A stretch of 6,884 nt of DNA, taken from contig JANXUW010000726.1 of the NCBI GenBank assembly GCA_025351985.1, positions 1 to 6,884 on the forward strand, written 5' to 3'. The position numbers and the translations under genes were made by a program. The DNA is from Pseudolysobacter sp. (lineage in GTDB: Bacteria > Pseudomonadota > Gammaproteobacteria > Xanthomonadales > Rhodanobacteraceae). The notes beneath the pieces were generated by a model that was given only the letters and a program-made list of their open reading frames with translations, was not told the DNA's origin and did no database searches. This document shows positions 1 to 6,010 of this stretch, piece by piece. The stretch's first letter is position 1; each line of letters begins with the position of its first letter.

Positions 1-154
1 CACAACGCCGGTGACCAGCGCGCCGAATCGCGCGATTACCGTATCGCGCTCGGGTTTTGGTTCATCGGCTGCGGCGCGCGGCGCGTGGGGCGGTTCGCAC
101 GCGAGTTCGCATGCCTCCGCATCGAGCAGCAGTTCCAGCAGCAGCGGTAGCTGA
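1..154 (+). CDS. ygiB: YgiB-like DUF1190 protein, C-terminal end only
   Basis: This is the last 50 codons of a gene entering from the left edge, read in the frame starting at base 2 and ending with TGA at 152-154. The translation contains a basic, Gly/Ser-rich stretch (VSRSGFGSSAAARGAWGG). I recognise this as the end of DUF1190/YgiB proteins, which commonly carry a Ser-Arg-x-Gly-Phe-Gly motif near the C terminus. It finishes with a serine-rich tail containing eight consecutive serines, encoded by mixed AGC/AGT/TCC/TCG codons. YgiB proteins are small envelope-associated proteins of unknown biochemical role, encoded next to ygiC and, in E. coli, downstream of tolC. The next gene here is indeed a ygiC homologue, starting one base after this stop, which strongly supports the call. 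The N-terminal part, including any signal or lipoprotein sequence, lies outside the window, so localisation cannot be judged. Confidence 0.8.
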   Translation, partial: TTPVTSAPNRAITVSRSGFGSSAAARGAWGGSHASSHASASSSSSSSSGS

Positions 155-155
155 C

Positions 156-1316
156 ATGCGGCGCGTGCCAATCGCCGAACGCGCCGACTGGCGAACCAGC
201 GCGGAAACGCTGGGTTTCCAGTTCCACACCATCGGCGGTGACGCGTATTGGGACGAGGCTGCGTACTACGCGTTTACGCTCGCGCAGATCGAAAACGACA
301 TCGAGGCGCCGAGCGAGGAAATCCACGAGATGGCGATGGCGCTGGTCGGCGAAATCGTGCAGAGCGAATCGTTGCTGACGCGTCTGGCGATTCCTGCGCG
401 CTACTGGGACTGGATTCGCACTTCGTGGCGCGATGCGTCGCCGCATCTGTACGGTCGGCTCGATCTTGCTTACGACGGCCACGGCCCGGCGAAATTATAC
501 GAGCTGAATTACGACACACCGACCTCGCTGTACGAGGCCGCATTTTTTCAGTGGCATTGGTTGGAGCAGCAGCGCGATCGCGGCGTATTGCCGGTCGGCA
601 CGGACCAGTACAACCGCATCCAGGAAGCGTTGATCGAAACCTTCGGCACGATTGCGCCGCGCCTGCCGCGACCGCTGTATTTTTCGGCGGTGGCAGAATC
701 GCGCGAGGATCAGGCGACGATCACCTACCTGCAGGATTGTGCGGAGCAGGCCGGACTTGCGACCAAGCGCATCGACATCGAGTGCATCGGCCTGAGTTCT
801 ACCGGGCGTTTCACCGATGAGGACGATCAGGTAATCGCGGCCTTGTTCAAGCTGTATCCGCTCGAATTCATGTTCGAGGAAAAGTATGGGCCGAGCTTGC
901 CCGAGGCCGGTATCGTGCTGATCGAACCACCGTGGAAATCGTTGCTCAGCAACAAGGGCGTGTTGCCGTTATTGTGGGAACGCCACTCCGGTCATCCGAA
1001 TCTGCTGCCGGCATTTTTCCACGATCCGCTGCAGGAAACGCTCGCGCCCGGCTGGGTGCAAAAACCGTTCTTCTCACGCGAAGGCGCAAACATCGCGATT
1101 CGTATGCCGGATGGTTCGAGTCAAAGCACCGACGGCCCGTACGACGATGCGCAAAGCATTCGCCAGCAATTCCATGCGCTGCCGGATTTCGGTCATGGCC
1201 GTGCGCTGGTCGGCAGCTGGATCGTGGCCGATCAGGCGGTCGGCATCGGCATTCGCGAAGACGATACGCTGATCACGCAGGACACCTCGCGGTTCGTGCC
1301 GCATGCGATTGTTTGA
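156..1316 (+). CDS. ygiC: YgiC/YjfC-type glutathionylspermidine synthase-like ATP-grasp protein
   Basis: This 386-residue protein matches the known length of E. coli YgiC, from memory. It belongs to the C-terminal (synthetase) domain family of glutathionylspermidine synthase, an ATP-grasp fold that forms an amide bond using ATP. The N-terminal amidase domain of true Gsp synthetase/amidase is absent. Visible family signatures are MRRVPIAERADWR at the start, ELNYDTPTSLYEAAFFQW at residues 116-133, EPPWKSLLSNK at 257-267, KPFFSREGAN at 303-312, and GIGIRED at 363-369 followed by LITQD. The Ser-Arg-Glu-Gly loop and the late Glu/Asp residues probably form the nucleotide-Mg site. An in-frame TTG at 57 would add 33 residues, but they overlap the ygiB coding sequence. 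ATG 156 gives the family N terminus and lies one base after the ygiB stop, suggesting translational coupling; no strong Shine-Dalgarno is visible. YgiC/YjfC proteins have not been clearly shown to make glutathionylspermidine, so the substrate is uncertain. Confidence 0.95.
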   Translation: MRRVPIAERADWRTSAETLGFQFHTIGGDAYWDEAAYYAFTLAQIENDIEAPSEEIHEMAMALVGEIVQSESLLTRLAIPARYWDWIRTSWRDASPHLYGRLDLAYDGHGPAKLYELNYDTPTSLYEAAFFQWHWLEQQRDRGVLPVGTDQYNRIQEALIETFGTIAPRLPRPLYFSAVAESREDQATITYLQDCAEQAGLATKRIDIECIGLSSTGRFTDEDDQVIAALFKLYPLEFMFEEKYGPSLPEAGIVLIEPPWKSLLSNKGVLPLLWERHSGHPNLLPAFFHDPLQETLAPGWVQKPFFSREGANIAIRMPDGSSQSTDGPYDDAQSIRQQFHALPDFGHGRALVGSWIVADQAVGIGIREDDTLITQDTSRFVPHAIV

Positions 1317-1412
1317 GGCGTGAGCTGCGGGCGGATGAAGGAATGTACTCGCAGCGAAAATGAAAGTCACGGCGGCGCATAGTGATGTTGCGGGGCAAAT
1401 TTTTACCGCTCG

Positions 1413-1433
1413 GCTAATAGCTATAGCATTAGC
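1413..1433 (-). repeat. Inverted repeat overlapping the TOPRIM gene stop codon
   Basis: GCTAAT at 1413-1418 and ATTAGC at 1428-1433 form a perfect 6-base inverted repeat around a 9-base centre that itself contains the palindrome GCTATAGC (1420-1427). On the minus strand it overlaps the final TAA (1431-1429) of the TOPRIM reading frame and is followed about 7 bases later by TAAAAATTT. It could act as a weak terminator for that gene, but the stem is short and AT-rich and the T-run is poor. Confidence 0.25.
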
Positions 1434-3180
1434 TCTTTAACGCTAGGATTTTTGACTTTTGGTTTTTCTCCCAAATCTCTTGCCTGACTGGAAAAGGATT
1501 GTTCTGAACGAGCGAAACAATTCGACTCAATACGCTAATTATGGGACGGTTTTTCAACGCCCTTCGAGAATAGGGCGCCAGCATGCAATCCACTAAGGCA
1601 CCGGCCAACTTACGCTTGGGAAGACCGTACTGGGTCTCTTCCTTGTAGAGGCTCATGAGAGCTGAGCCCGGTGCTTTCGATTGACGGCATTGCGCTATTT
1701 GTTCTTTCCCAAACTTGTATCTTCCTTCGGAGATGTTAGAAAGCGCGGAAGCGAGTTCGGTGTTGGAAAAATTATCGAACTCGAAAGATTCCCTCCATAC
1801 AGAGATATAGTCAGGACGAGTGATTCGATTCCTTTTTCAATGAATTGAGCGCGCACTGCGGGCCTCTTTCTTTAACTTGTCCGCGTAGTTCTCGTTGTCA
1901 AGTATCAGGTAAGCCAAGGTTTGATGGTGATGTAAATAATCGACAAGCCTGAGAATAGCCCTGAACATATCTTGTTTGCTGCCGGTCGCATTATCCACGC
2001 CGTGCAGTACGAGCATCTCAATCCAATGTTTCCCGAGGCTGGCCCCAAACACTTCCTCAAATATCCTGTTGACGACAATTTCTTCCGTTTCTCCTTCCAC
2101 AATTAGCACCAACTTGGGTTGGGGATTCAAGCCGTACCGGTTGACAACAAATTCGAGATATCGCCTTGTGTCCTTTCGCACCTCAAGTTCCGGCATATGG
2201 GTGATGATAGTACGACCGACTTCATTCGGTGGCGGCAACTCCTGGTCGTATAGGTCGCGGTATAAAGAGCGAATCATGAGCGCACCCTCGTGCAGTGTCT
2301 GTGCTTGGAGAGCCGCGCCCTTTAATCGTCTTCGTCGGTCAATGGAAATAAATTGCACCAGAGGATACCAATCCTCCAGAGGGTCAATGTTCGACTGCGA
2401 CAAACACAGGGCTTGGTAAGCATGAAGAAGCTTACTAGCCGAGAGTTCGAAAAATGATTCCACGGATTGTGGATTCCATCGACGGGCTTGGTCTTCCCAA
2501 TCCCATTCGGATGCGTGGATGCTTGTCCAAGCATCCCAGGTAGTTGTTGTGCCGACTCGGATCTGACGTTGATCACCTTGAGCAAGGGGGTAGTAGCGGT
2601 TGGAAATGTATTGGCAAAGCATCGCTATCGATGGACGAAAAGCATGGTTTAAGGAAGTCTCGCGCATCAAAGTCGCGTGTTGTCTCCATTCAACTAGGAC
2701 ATTCTCGCCGTTTTGTTGAGCGGGGCTGGTTTGATCCAGAAATCCGTCCAGATGCACATGTAGCGTCATCTCACTCAAAACAATCCCGAGCCATTCGATT
2801 TGGAATACGGAGTAGTAAGCTTCGTGAGCTTGGTCATCGTTGGCAGGAATCTCATGTCGAGCCGGAATTTCGGTGGTGTCCCATGCCCACCCTTTTTCGA
2901 ACCAATTGTTGCCATCCCGTATTGGAATCCGGAACTGCTCCGCTTTCTCGTCATCGGGCATTCGTACACGGAATACCGGAGAGAAAAGCCCCAGTCTTTC
3001 CAATCGAAGTAGACGCTCTCGGGTGATGTCGAGCGCACGCGCCTTGCAAAAGGCGACGAAGTTGTCGGTACCAAGAAGTGGGCAAACCAGAAGCGCACTT
3101 GTTTCTATGATCGCTCTCCCAGCTTGAGCTGGCATCGACAGCAAAAGCTGGGAAGAATCCGCACTATTGATCGTCGTCAT
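1429..3180 (-). pseudogene. TOPRIM-domain protein gene interrupted by an in-frame TGA
   Basis: From ATG 3180-3178 the frame runs 447 codons to TGA at 1839-1837, then continues in the same frame without another stop for 135 codons to TAA at 1431-1429. Uninterrupted, the product would be about 583 residues. Residues 1-350 match no domain I can name (ERLLRLERLGLF near 55-66; LEDWYPLVQFI near 268-278). A TOPRIM domain as in OLD-type nucleases and topoisomerases follows: LVLIVEGETEE (357-367, conserved Glu362), LHGVDN (392-397) and LILDNENYA (425-433, Asp428-x-Glu430). The TGA lies 17 residues beyond Glu430. The part after it reads as real protein (TRPDYISVWRESFEFDNFS, then KRKLAGALVD and VRQEIWEKNQ). 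TOPRIM domains use metal-bound acidic residues to cleave or join nucleic acid strands. No ATPase domain is present. Upstream spacing shows only a weak GAAG ribosome site. A broken gene, a functional 447-residue truncation and a base error are all possible. Confidence 0.75.
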
Positions 3181-3278
3181 AGCCGCTTCAATTTCCTAGT
3201 AATGCAATAGTTTGCTCGTGCGTAACCGAGTGGTGGCCTGCTCGCTTGAATTGTCGAAAAATATGCATGCTGTTCGAT

Positions 3279-3296
3279 TGAAATATGTGAAATATG
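3279..3296. repeat. Two tandem copies of TGAAATATG upstream of the TOPRIM gene
   Basis: TGAAATATG occurs twice without a gap (3279-3287 and 3288-3296), about 100-115 bases upstream of the TOPRIM start codon. An imperfect relative, GAAAAATATG, lies nearby at 3256-3265. The repeat sits at the right edge of the AT-rich segment. It could be a binding site for a regulator or a remnant of the mobile element end. No convincing -35/-10 pair could be placed for the gene. Confidence 0.5.
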
Positions 3297-3309
3297 TCTC
3301 AAGCTGCGG

Positions 3310-4821
3310 TCACGCTACAGCAAGCACGCGCCACGCGGGAAATTCCGTACCCGGCACCGGTTCATCGATCAAGCCGCACGCCAGCAAACCATCGTCACTG
3401 CCCGCTTCGCACAGATACACGGCAATCGCGCCGTATTGCTGCGCGGTGTAAACCAGGCACCAGTCCTGCGGCAGTTCGCGGCGTTCCGCGTGATACTCGG
3501 CATCGATATACGCAGATGCATTCGCTTCGAGAATTTCGCGACCGGCGGATGAAACAAGTCCGCGCACGGTAGCGATTTCCACGTCGAGCAGCGGCAGATT
3601 TTTCGGGCGTTCCAGTGTCAGTCCGTGGCGTTCGAGATGCGCCGCGATCGACGCCGGCACCGCATACGCGAGCGGTCGATGCACCACATGCTCGCCGACG
3701 AAGTTGCCGATATAAGGCACGCGCACGCTGATCGGCGCGCCTTCCAACGTGTAGGGTTCGCGCGTCAGCACTTCGACCTCGCGATCGGTGAAGGCTTCGA
3801 GTCGATAACGCACAGCAATTTGTTCGGGCGGTTCGATGCAGGCTGCCAGCAAAGTGATGATTTCTTCGCCGTGCGCGGCCATATAAACGAGCGATTCACG
3901 CAGGAATGCGTAGGTCGTGCGCACACGTTCTTCAAACGTCAGATACGAATAGGTTTCCAGCAGCAGATCAAGGCGATTGGTCAGGCCACGATAATTTCCG
4001 CCGAAGCGCGGATGATGCGTGTAGGTGATCCAGCCAGTGCCCTGGCCGCCTTCGTCGCGCAGAAAATTACCGTACCAATGCGAGTCGAGGCCGTCGTTTT
4101 TTTTGACTGCCGCTTGCACCGCCGGCAACAAGCGCGAACGCATGTACTCGATCGGTTCGCGACGACCGCTCTCTACCGTATGCGGAATATCGAACGTCAT
4201 CGCAAAGCGGTGAATCGAGCCATTGGTCGCGTGGCAGTCGATCACCATGTGCGCGTTCCAGACATGGCAGATGCGCGTCTGCAGCAGGCGCATTTCAGCA
4301 CCCTCCTGGCGCATGTAATCGCGATTCAGATTGATGCCCGCGGCATTTACGCGCGTGCCGACGCCACCGACCGGACCGATCTGGCCATGCAGTTTCGAGA
4401 TATCGAGCCGACGATTTTCGGTACTGATGCGATCGTTGCCGTCGGCATTAAACAACGGCACGATGACGAGCGTGAGATGGTCGAGCAGATCGCCGTGTCG
4501 GCCCGCCAGAATATCGCGCACCAGCATCAGGCCGGCTTCCTTGCCTTCGACTTCGCCGGCGTGGATGCCGCAGATCACCAGCACGATCGGCAGGCCGGAT
4601 TCATGCGCGGTCTGCGGCGTAAAATGGCCGTGACCCGACAACACCAACAGCGGCAGCTCACGGCCTTCCGGCGTACTGCCAAATTCGCCGATCGACAAAC
4701 GCGGATCGCCGAGCGCACGCAGTTCGTCGATGAACGCGATGACATCCGCATGCAACGAGGTTTCGGCGTAGCCACTGCGTTCCGCTCGCGTCAGTGGGTT
4801 GAGTTGCTGCGAAATCGGCAT
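3310..4821 (-). CDS. M14-family zinc carboxypeptidase
   Basis: This 503-residue metallopeptidase of the M14 (carboxypeptidase A-like) family would remove C-terminal residues from peptides or act on an amide substrate. The zinc ligands are visible as HAGE (His87, Glu90) and DCHAT (His197). NLNRDY (164-169) supplies the Asn-Arg pair that holds the substrate carboxylate, and LLLETYSY (286-293) supplies the probable catalytic Glu289. NADG (125-128) is also typical of the family. Residues from about 330 onward form a C-terminal region rich in beta-like segments that I cannot assign. No signal peptide is visible (MPISQQLNPLTRAERSGY), so a cytoplasmic location is likely, although many long M14 relatives are exported. 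The start is supported by GAGGA eight bases before the ATG on the minus strand. It lies 89 bases downstream of the DsbA/FrnE-like gene on the same strand with no clear terminator between them, so co-transcription is likely. The physiological substrate is unknown. Confidence 0.92.
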   Translation of the reverse strand: MPISQQLNPLTRAERSGYAETSLHADVIAFIDELRALGDPRLSIGEFGSTPEGRELPLLVLSGHGHFTPQTAHESGLPIVLVICGIHAGEVEGKEAGLMLVRDILAGRHGDLLDHLTLVIVPLFNADGNDRISTENRRLDISKLHGQIGPVGGVGTRVNAAGINLNRDYMRQEGAEMRLLQTRICHVWNAHMVIDCHATNGSIHRFAMTFDIPHTVESGRREPIEYMRSRLLPAVQAAVKKNDGLDSHWYGNFLRDEGGQGTGWITYTHHPRFGGNYRGLTNRLDLLLETYSYLTFEERVRTTYAFLRESLVYMAAHGEEIITLLAACIEPPEQIAVRYRLEAFTDREVEVLTREPYTLEGAPISVRVPYIGNFVGEHVVHRPLAYAVPASIAAHLERHGLTLERPKNLPLLDVEIATVRGLVSSAGREILEANASAYIDAEYHAERRELPQDWCLVYTAQQYGAIAVYLCEAGSDDGLLACGLIDEPVPGTEFPAWRVLAVA

Positions 4822-4910
4822 CGTCGCTGTCCTCGTTGTGGAAGCGAGAATTCTATCTCATGCGAATGTGCCGCAAGACTGCGCGGCGACGTGCCTGAGC
4901 GCGATGCGAG

Positions 4911-5564
4911 TCACGCCAAACCCGCGATCTGGCGCAGCGCACGCTCGAACGTCTCGACCGGTTGTCCGCCGGAAATCAGATGCTGGTCGTTGATGATGAT
5001 CGCCGGCACCGAGCGGATGCCGTGTTCGGTGTAGAAACGTTCTTGCGTGCGCACGAGATCGGCGTATTCGTCGCCCGCGAGAATCTGCTCGGCGCGTGTT
5101 GCATCCAGGCCGACTTCGGTGGCCGCATGGATCAATACATCATGCGCACCCGGATTTTTCCCTTCGGTGAAATACGCGTGGAACAAGGCTTGTTTCAACG
5201 CGAGCTGGTGGCCGTGACCTTGCTCGCCGGCCCAATGCAATAGTCGATGGGCATCGAACGTGTTGTAGATACGACTGCGATTGGTCTGGCTGAATTCGAA
5301 TCCGAGCGCGGCACCGCGCGCGCGCAAGGCATCGCGAGTTTGCGCGAGTTGTTCCGCTGTGGAACCGTATTTCTGGATCAGATGTTCGTTGATGTCCTGG
5401 CCTTCGGCCGGCATCTGTGGATTCAATTCGAACGGCTGAAAATGCAGATCGACCTGCACCGTATCGCCGAGATTATCGACCGCCTGTTCCAGCGCCTTGA
5501 GTCCGATCACGCACCACGGGCATGAGACATCCGAAACAAAATCGATCTTGATGGGCACAGTCAT
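4911..5564 (-). CDS. DsbA-family (FrnE-like) thiol oxidoreductase
   Basis: This 217-residue protein has a thioredoxin fold with an inserted helical domain, as in FrnE and 2-hydroxychromene-2-carboxylate isomerase relatives. The N terminus runs directly into the first beta strand, and the redox motif Cys15-Pro-Trp-Cys18 follows in SDVSCPWCVIG. The cis-proline loop is GIRSVPAI (182-189, Pro187), and the C-terminal signature SGGQPVETFERAL (198-210) is typical of the FrnE group. These are the only two cysteines, so a single dithiol/disulfide site is expected; the second Cys pair described in Deinococcus FrnE is absent. No signal peptide is present, which implies a cytoplasmic oxidoreductase or isomerase rather than a periplasmic DsbA. 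GGAG six bases before the ATG on the minus strand supports this start. It appears to be the first gene of a two-gene unit with the M14 peptidase. The partner substrate cannot be told from sequence. Confidence 0.93.
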   Translation of the reverse strand: MTVPIKIDFVSDVSCPWCVIGLKALEQAVDNLGDTVQVDLHFQPFELNPQMPAEGQDINEHLIQKYGSTAEQLAQTRDALRARGAALGFEFSQTNRSRIYNTFDAHRLLHWAGEQGHGHQLALKQALFHAYFTEGKNPGAHDVLIHAATEVGLDATRAEQILAGDEYADLVRTQERFYTEHGIRSVPAIIINDQHLISGGQPVETFERALRQIAGLA

Positions 5565-5613
5565 GAGGTTCTCCGAAATTCGCTAGTCGCGGCGCAACTG
5601 CCCGCATTCATCT

Positions 5614-5642
5614 CACATAAGGTCACGCCGTTGTGTAATCAA
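5614..5642 (-). promoter_or_regulatory. Candidate sigma70-type promoter for the FrnE-like/M14 genes
   Basis: On the minus strand, TTGATT (5642-5637; four of six bases match the -35 consensus) is followed after 17 bases by TATGTG (5619-5614; three of six match the -10). Transcription would start around 5607, about 40 bases before the ATG at 5564. The match is modest and rests only on spacing and position. The -35 hexamer falls inside the dyad at 5625-5649. Confidence 0.3.
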
Positions 5643-5649
5643 CCGGCGT
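5625..5649. promoter_or_regulatory. Dyad symmetry in the divergent intergenic region
   Basis: ACGCCGTTG (5625-5633) pairs with CAACCGGCGT (5640-5649) over nine base pairs with one bulged C, leaving the 6-base centre TGTAAT. It lies between two divergent genes and overlaps the candidate -35 of the leftward promoter, so it could be an operator. If transcribed rightward it would form a leader hairpin. No T-run follows, so it is not a classical terminator. Confidence 0.4.
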
Positions 5650-5656
5650 AGATTCA

Positions 5657-5673
5657 CGGCAAAGACAATGCCG
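5657..5673. repeat. Short inverted repeat upstream of the small gene
   Basis: CGGCA (5657-5661) and TGCCG (5669-5673) are perfect 5-base arms around a 7-base A-rich loop. It starts eight bases after the larger dyad and ends 22 bases before the small gene's ATG, so both could form consecutive hairpins in that gene's leader. Five-base arms can easily arise by chance in GC-rich DNA. Confidence 0.25.
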
Positions 5674-5695
5674 ATCCCGCCACGAGATTTTCGTC

Positions 5696-6010
5696 ATGAG
5701 CGACCTGCCGAATACCATCAGCAAAAACGAGGCGCGCGACAAGATCGCGCACCTGTGGGAATTATGGAATGTGCAGCATCCGGTGGTCGGCGGCGCATCG
5801 CCGCTGACGTTCTATCGCTGGCTCGAACACGAACATTCGCATGTGCTGAGCTTCGATTTCGACGGCGACAAGTTCCAGCAGATTGTCGAATGGATCAATG
5901 CCGCGCGCGGCTCGGGACGCCATTGTCGCTGCAGGCAGGCGGAAGAACGCAGCGTTTCCACTGCTATCTACAACGGTCGCATCAGACGCGTCGGTATCGA
6001 GCGGCAATAA
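5696..6010 (+). CDS. Small uncharacterised protein with a doubtful C-terminal tail
   Basis: This 104-codon frame is not a family I can name. Residues 12-71 read as real soluble protein: a helix with Trp21 and Trp24, then TFYRWLEHEH (38-47) and FDGDKFQQIVEWI (55-67). The pattern Trp-Leu, then Gly-Asp-Lys, then a final Trp resembles small uncharacterised proteobacterial proteins I recall, but that memory is unverified. After INAAR (67-71) the character changes. Residues 72-104 are Arg/Cys-rich and unstructured-looking, and the last 29 bases overlap the 3' end of the convergent surface-protein gene. The natural end may have been lost by a frameshift near 5905-5915 or by a rearrangement. The start has only a weak ribosome site (ACGAGA, eight bases before the ATG). 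There is no signal peptide or membrane segment, so a cytoplasmic location is expected. Confidence 0.55.
   Translation: MSDLPNTISKNEARDKIAHLWELWNVQHPVVGGASPLTFYRWLEHEHSHVLSFDFDGDKFQQIVEWINAARGSGRHCRCRQAEERSVSTAIYNGRIRRVGIERQ

Larger units (their letters stand above)
1317..3309. other. AT-richer inserted segment between convergent genes
   Basis: Composition changes sharply here. Hand counts of 60-base blocks give 40% G+C (1441-1500), 47% (2041-2100) and 48% (2641-2700), against 65% (661-720) and 67% (4501-4560) in the flanking genes. The segment falls exactly between the stop codons of ygiC (+) and the M14 peptidase gene (-), a neutral place for acquired DNA. It carries one gene, the interrupted TOPRIM protein. 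The first 80 or so bases after ygiC still look GC-rich, so the true left border is probably near 1390 and the right one near 3300. No transposase, integrase, tRNA or long terminal repeat is visible, so the mechanism of entry is unknown. Calling it horizontally acquired is inference from composition and position. Confidence 0.55.

Noticed and set aside
57..155. Extended TTG start for the ygiC homologue
   Set aside because: The extra 33 residues are low-complexity Arg/Ala sequence overlapping the better-supported YgiB-like frame; ATG 156 gives the family N terminus and length.
1324..1355. Rho-independent terminator after ygiC (GCTGCG/CGCAGC)
   Set aside because: The 20-base loop and lack of a following T-run make it unconvincing.
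1429..1656. Separate 75-residue minus-strand gene
   Set aside because: It is in the same frame as the TOPRIM gene and continues the protein sequence that begins before its ATG, so it is the 3' end of the interrupted gene.
1800..1839. TGA read as selenocysteine in the TOPRIM gene
   Set aside because: A small bulged hairpin (AGGA/TCCT plus CGA/TCG arms) follows the TGA, but its loop ATCAC lacks the GU expected of a bacterial SECIS, and no redox motif surrounds the site.
1837..1870. Frameshift as the cause of the TOPRIM interruption
   Set aside because: Codon-by-codon reading shows both halves in the same frame; only a stop codon separates them.
1317..3309. tRNA, integrase, transposase or CRISPR array within the island
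   Set aside because: None was found on either strand; the only gene-like content is the TOPRIM gene.
4870..4887. GCCGC/GCGGC hairpin between the FrnE-like and M14 genes as a terminator
   Set aside because: Five-base arms with no T-run on the minus strand; more likely chance in GC-rich spacer, and compatible with an operon.
3625..5034. 469-residue plus-strand reading frame
   Set aside because: It lies antisense to the M14 gene and runs through the gap into the FrnE-like gene; composition is the usual shadow of GC-rich coding DNA, with no domain-like sequence.
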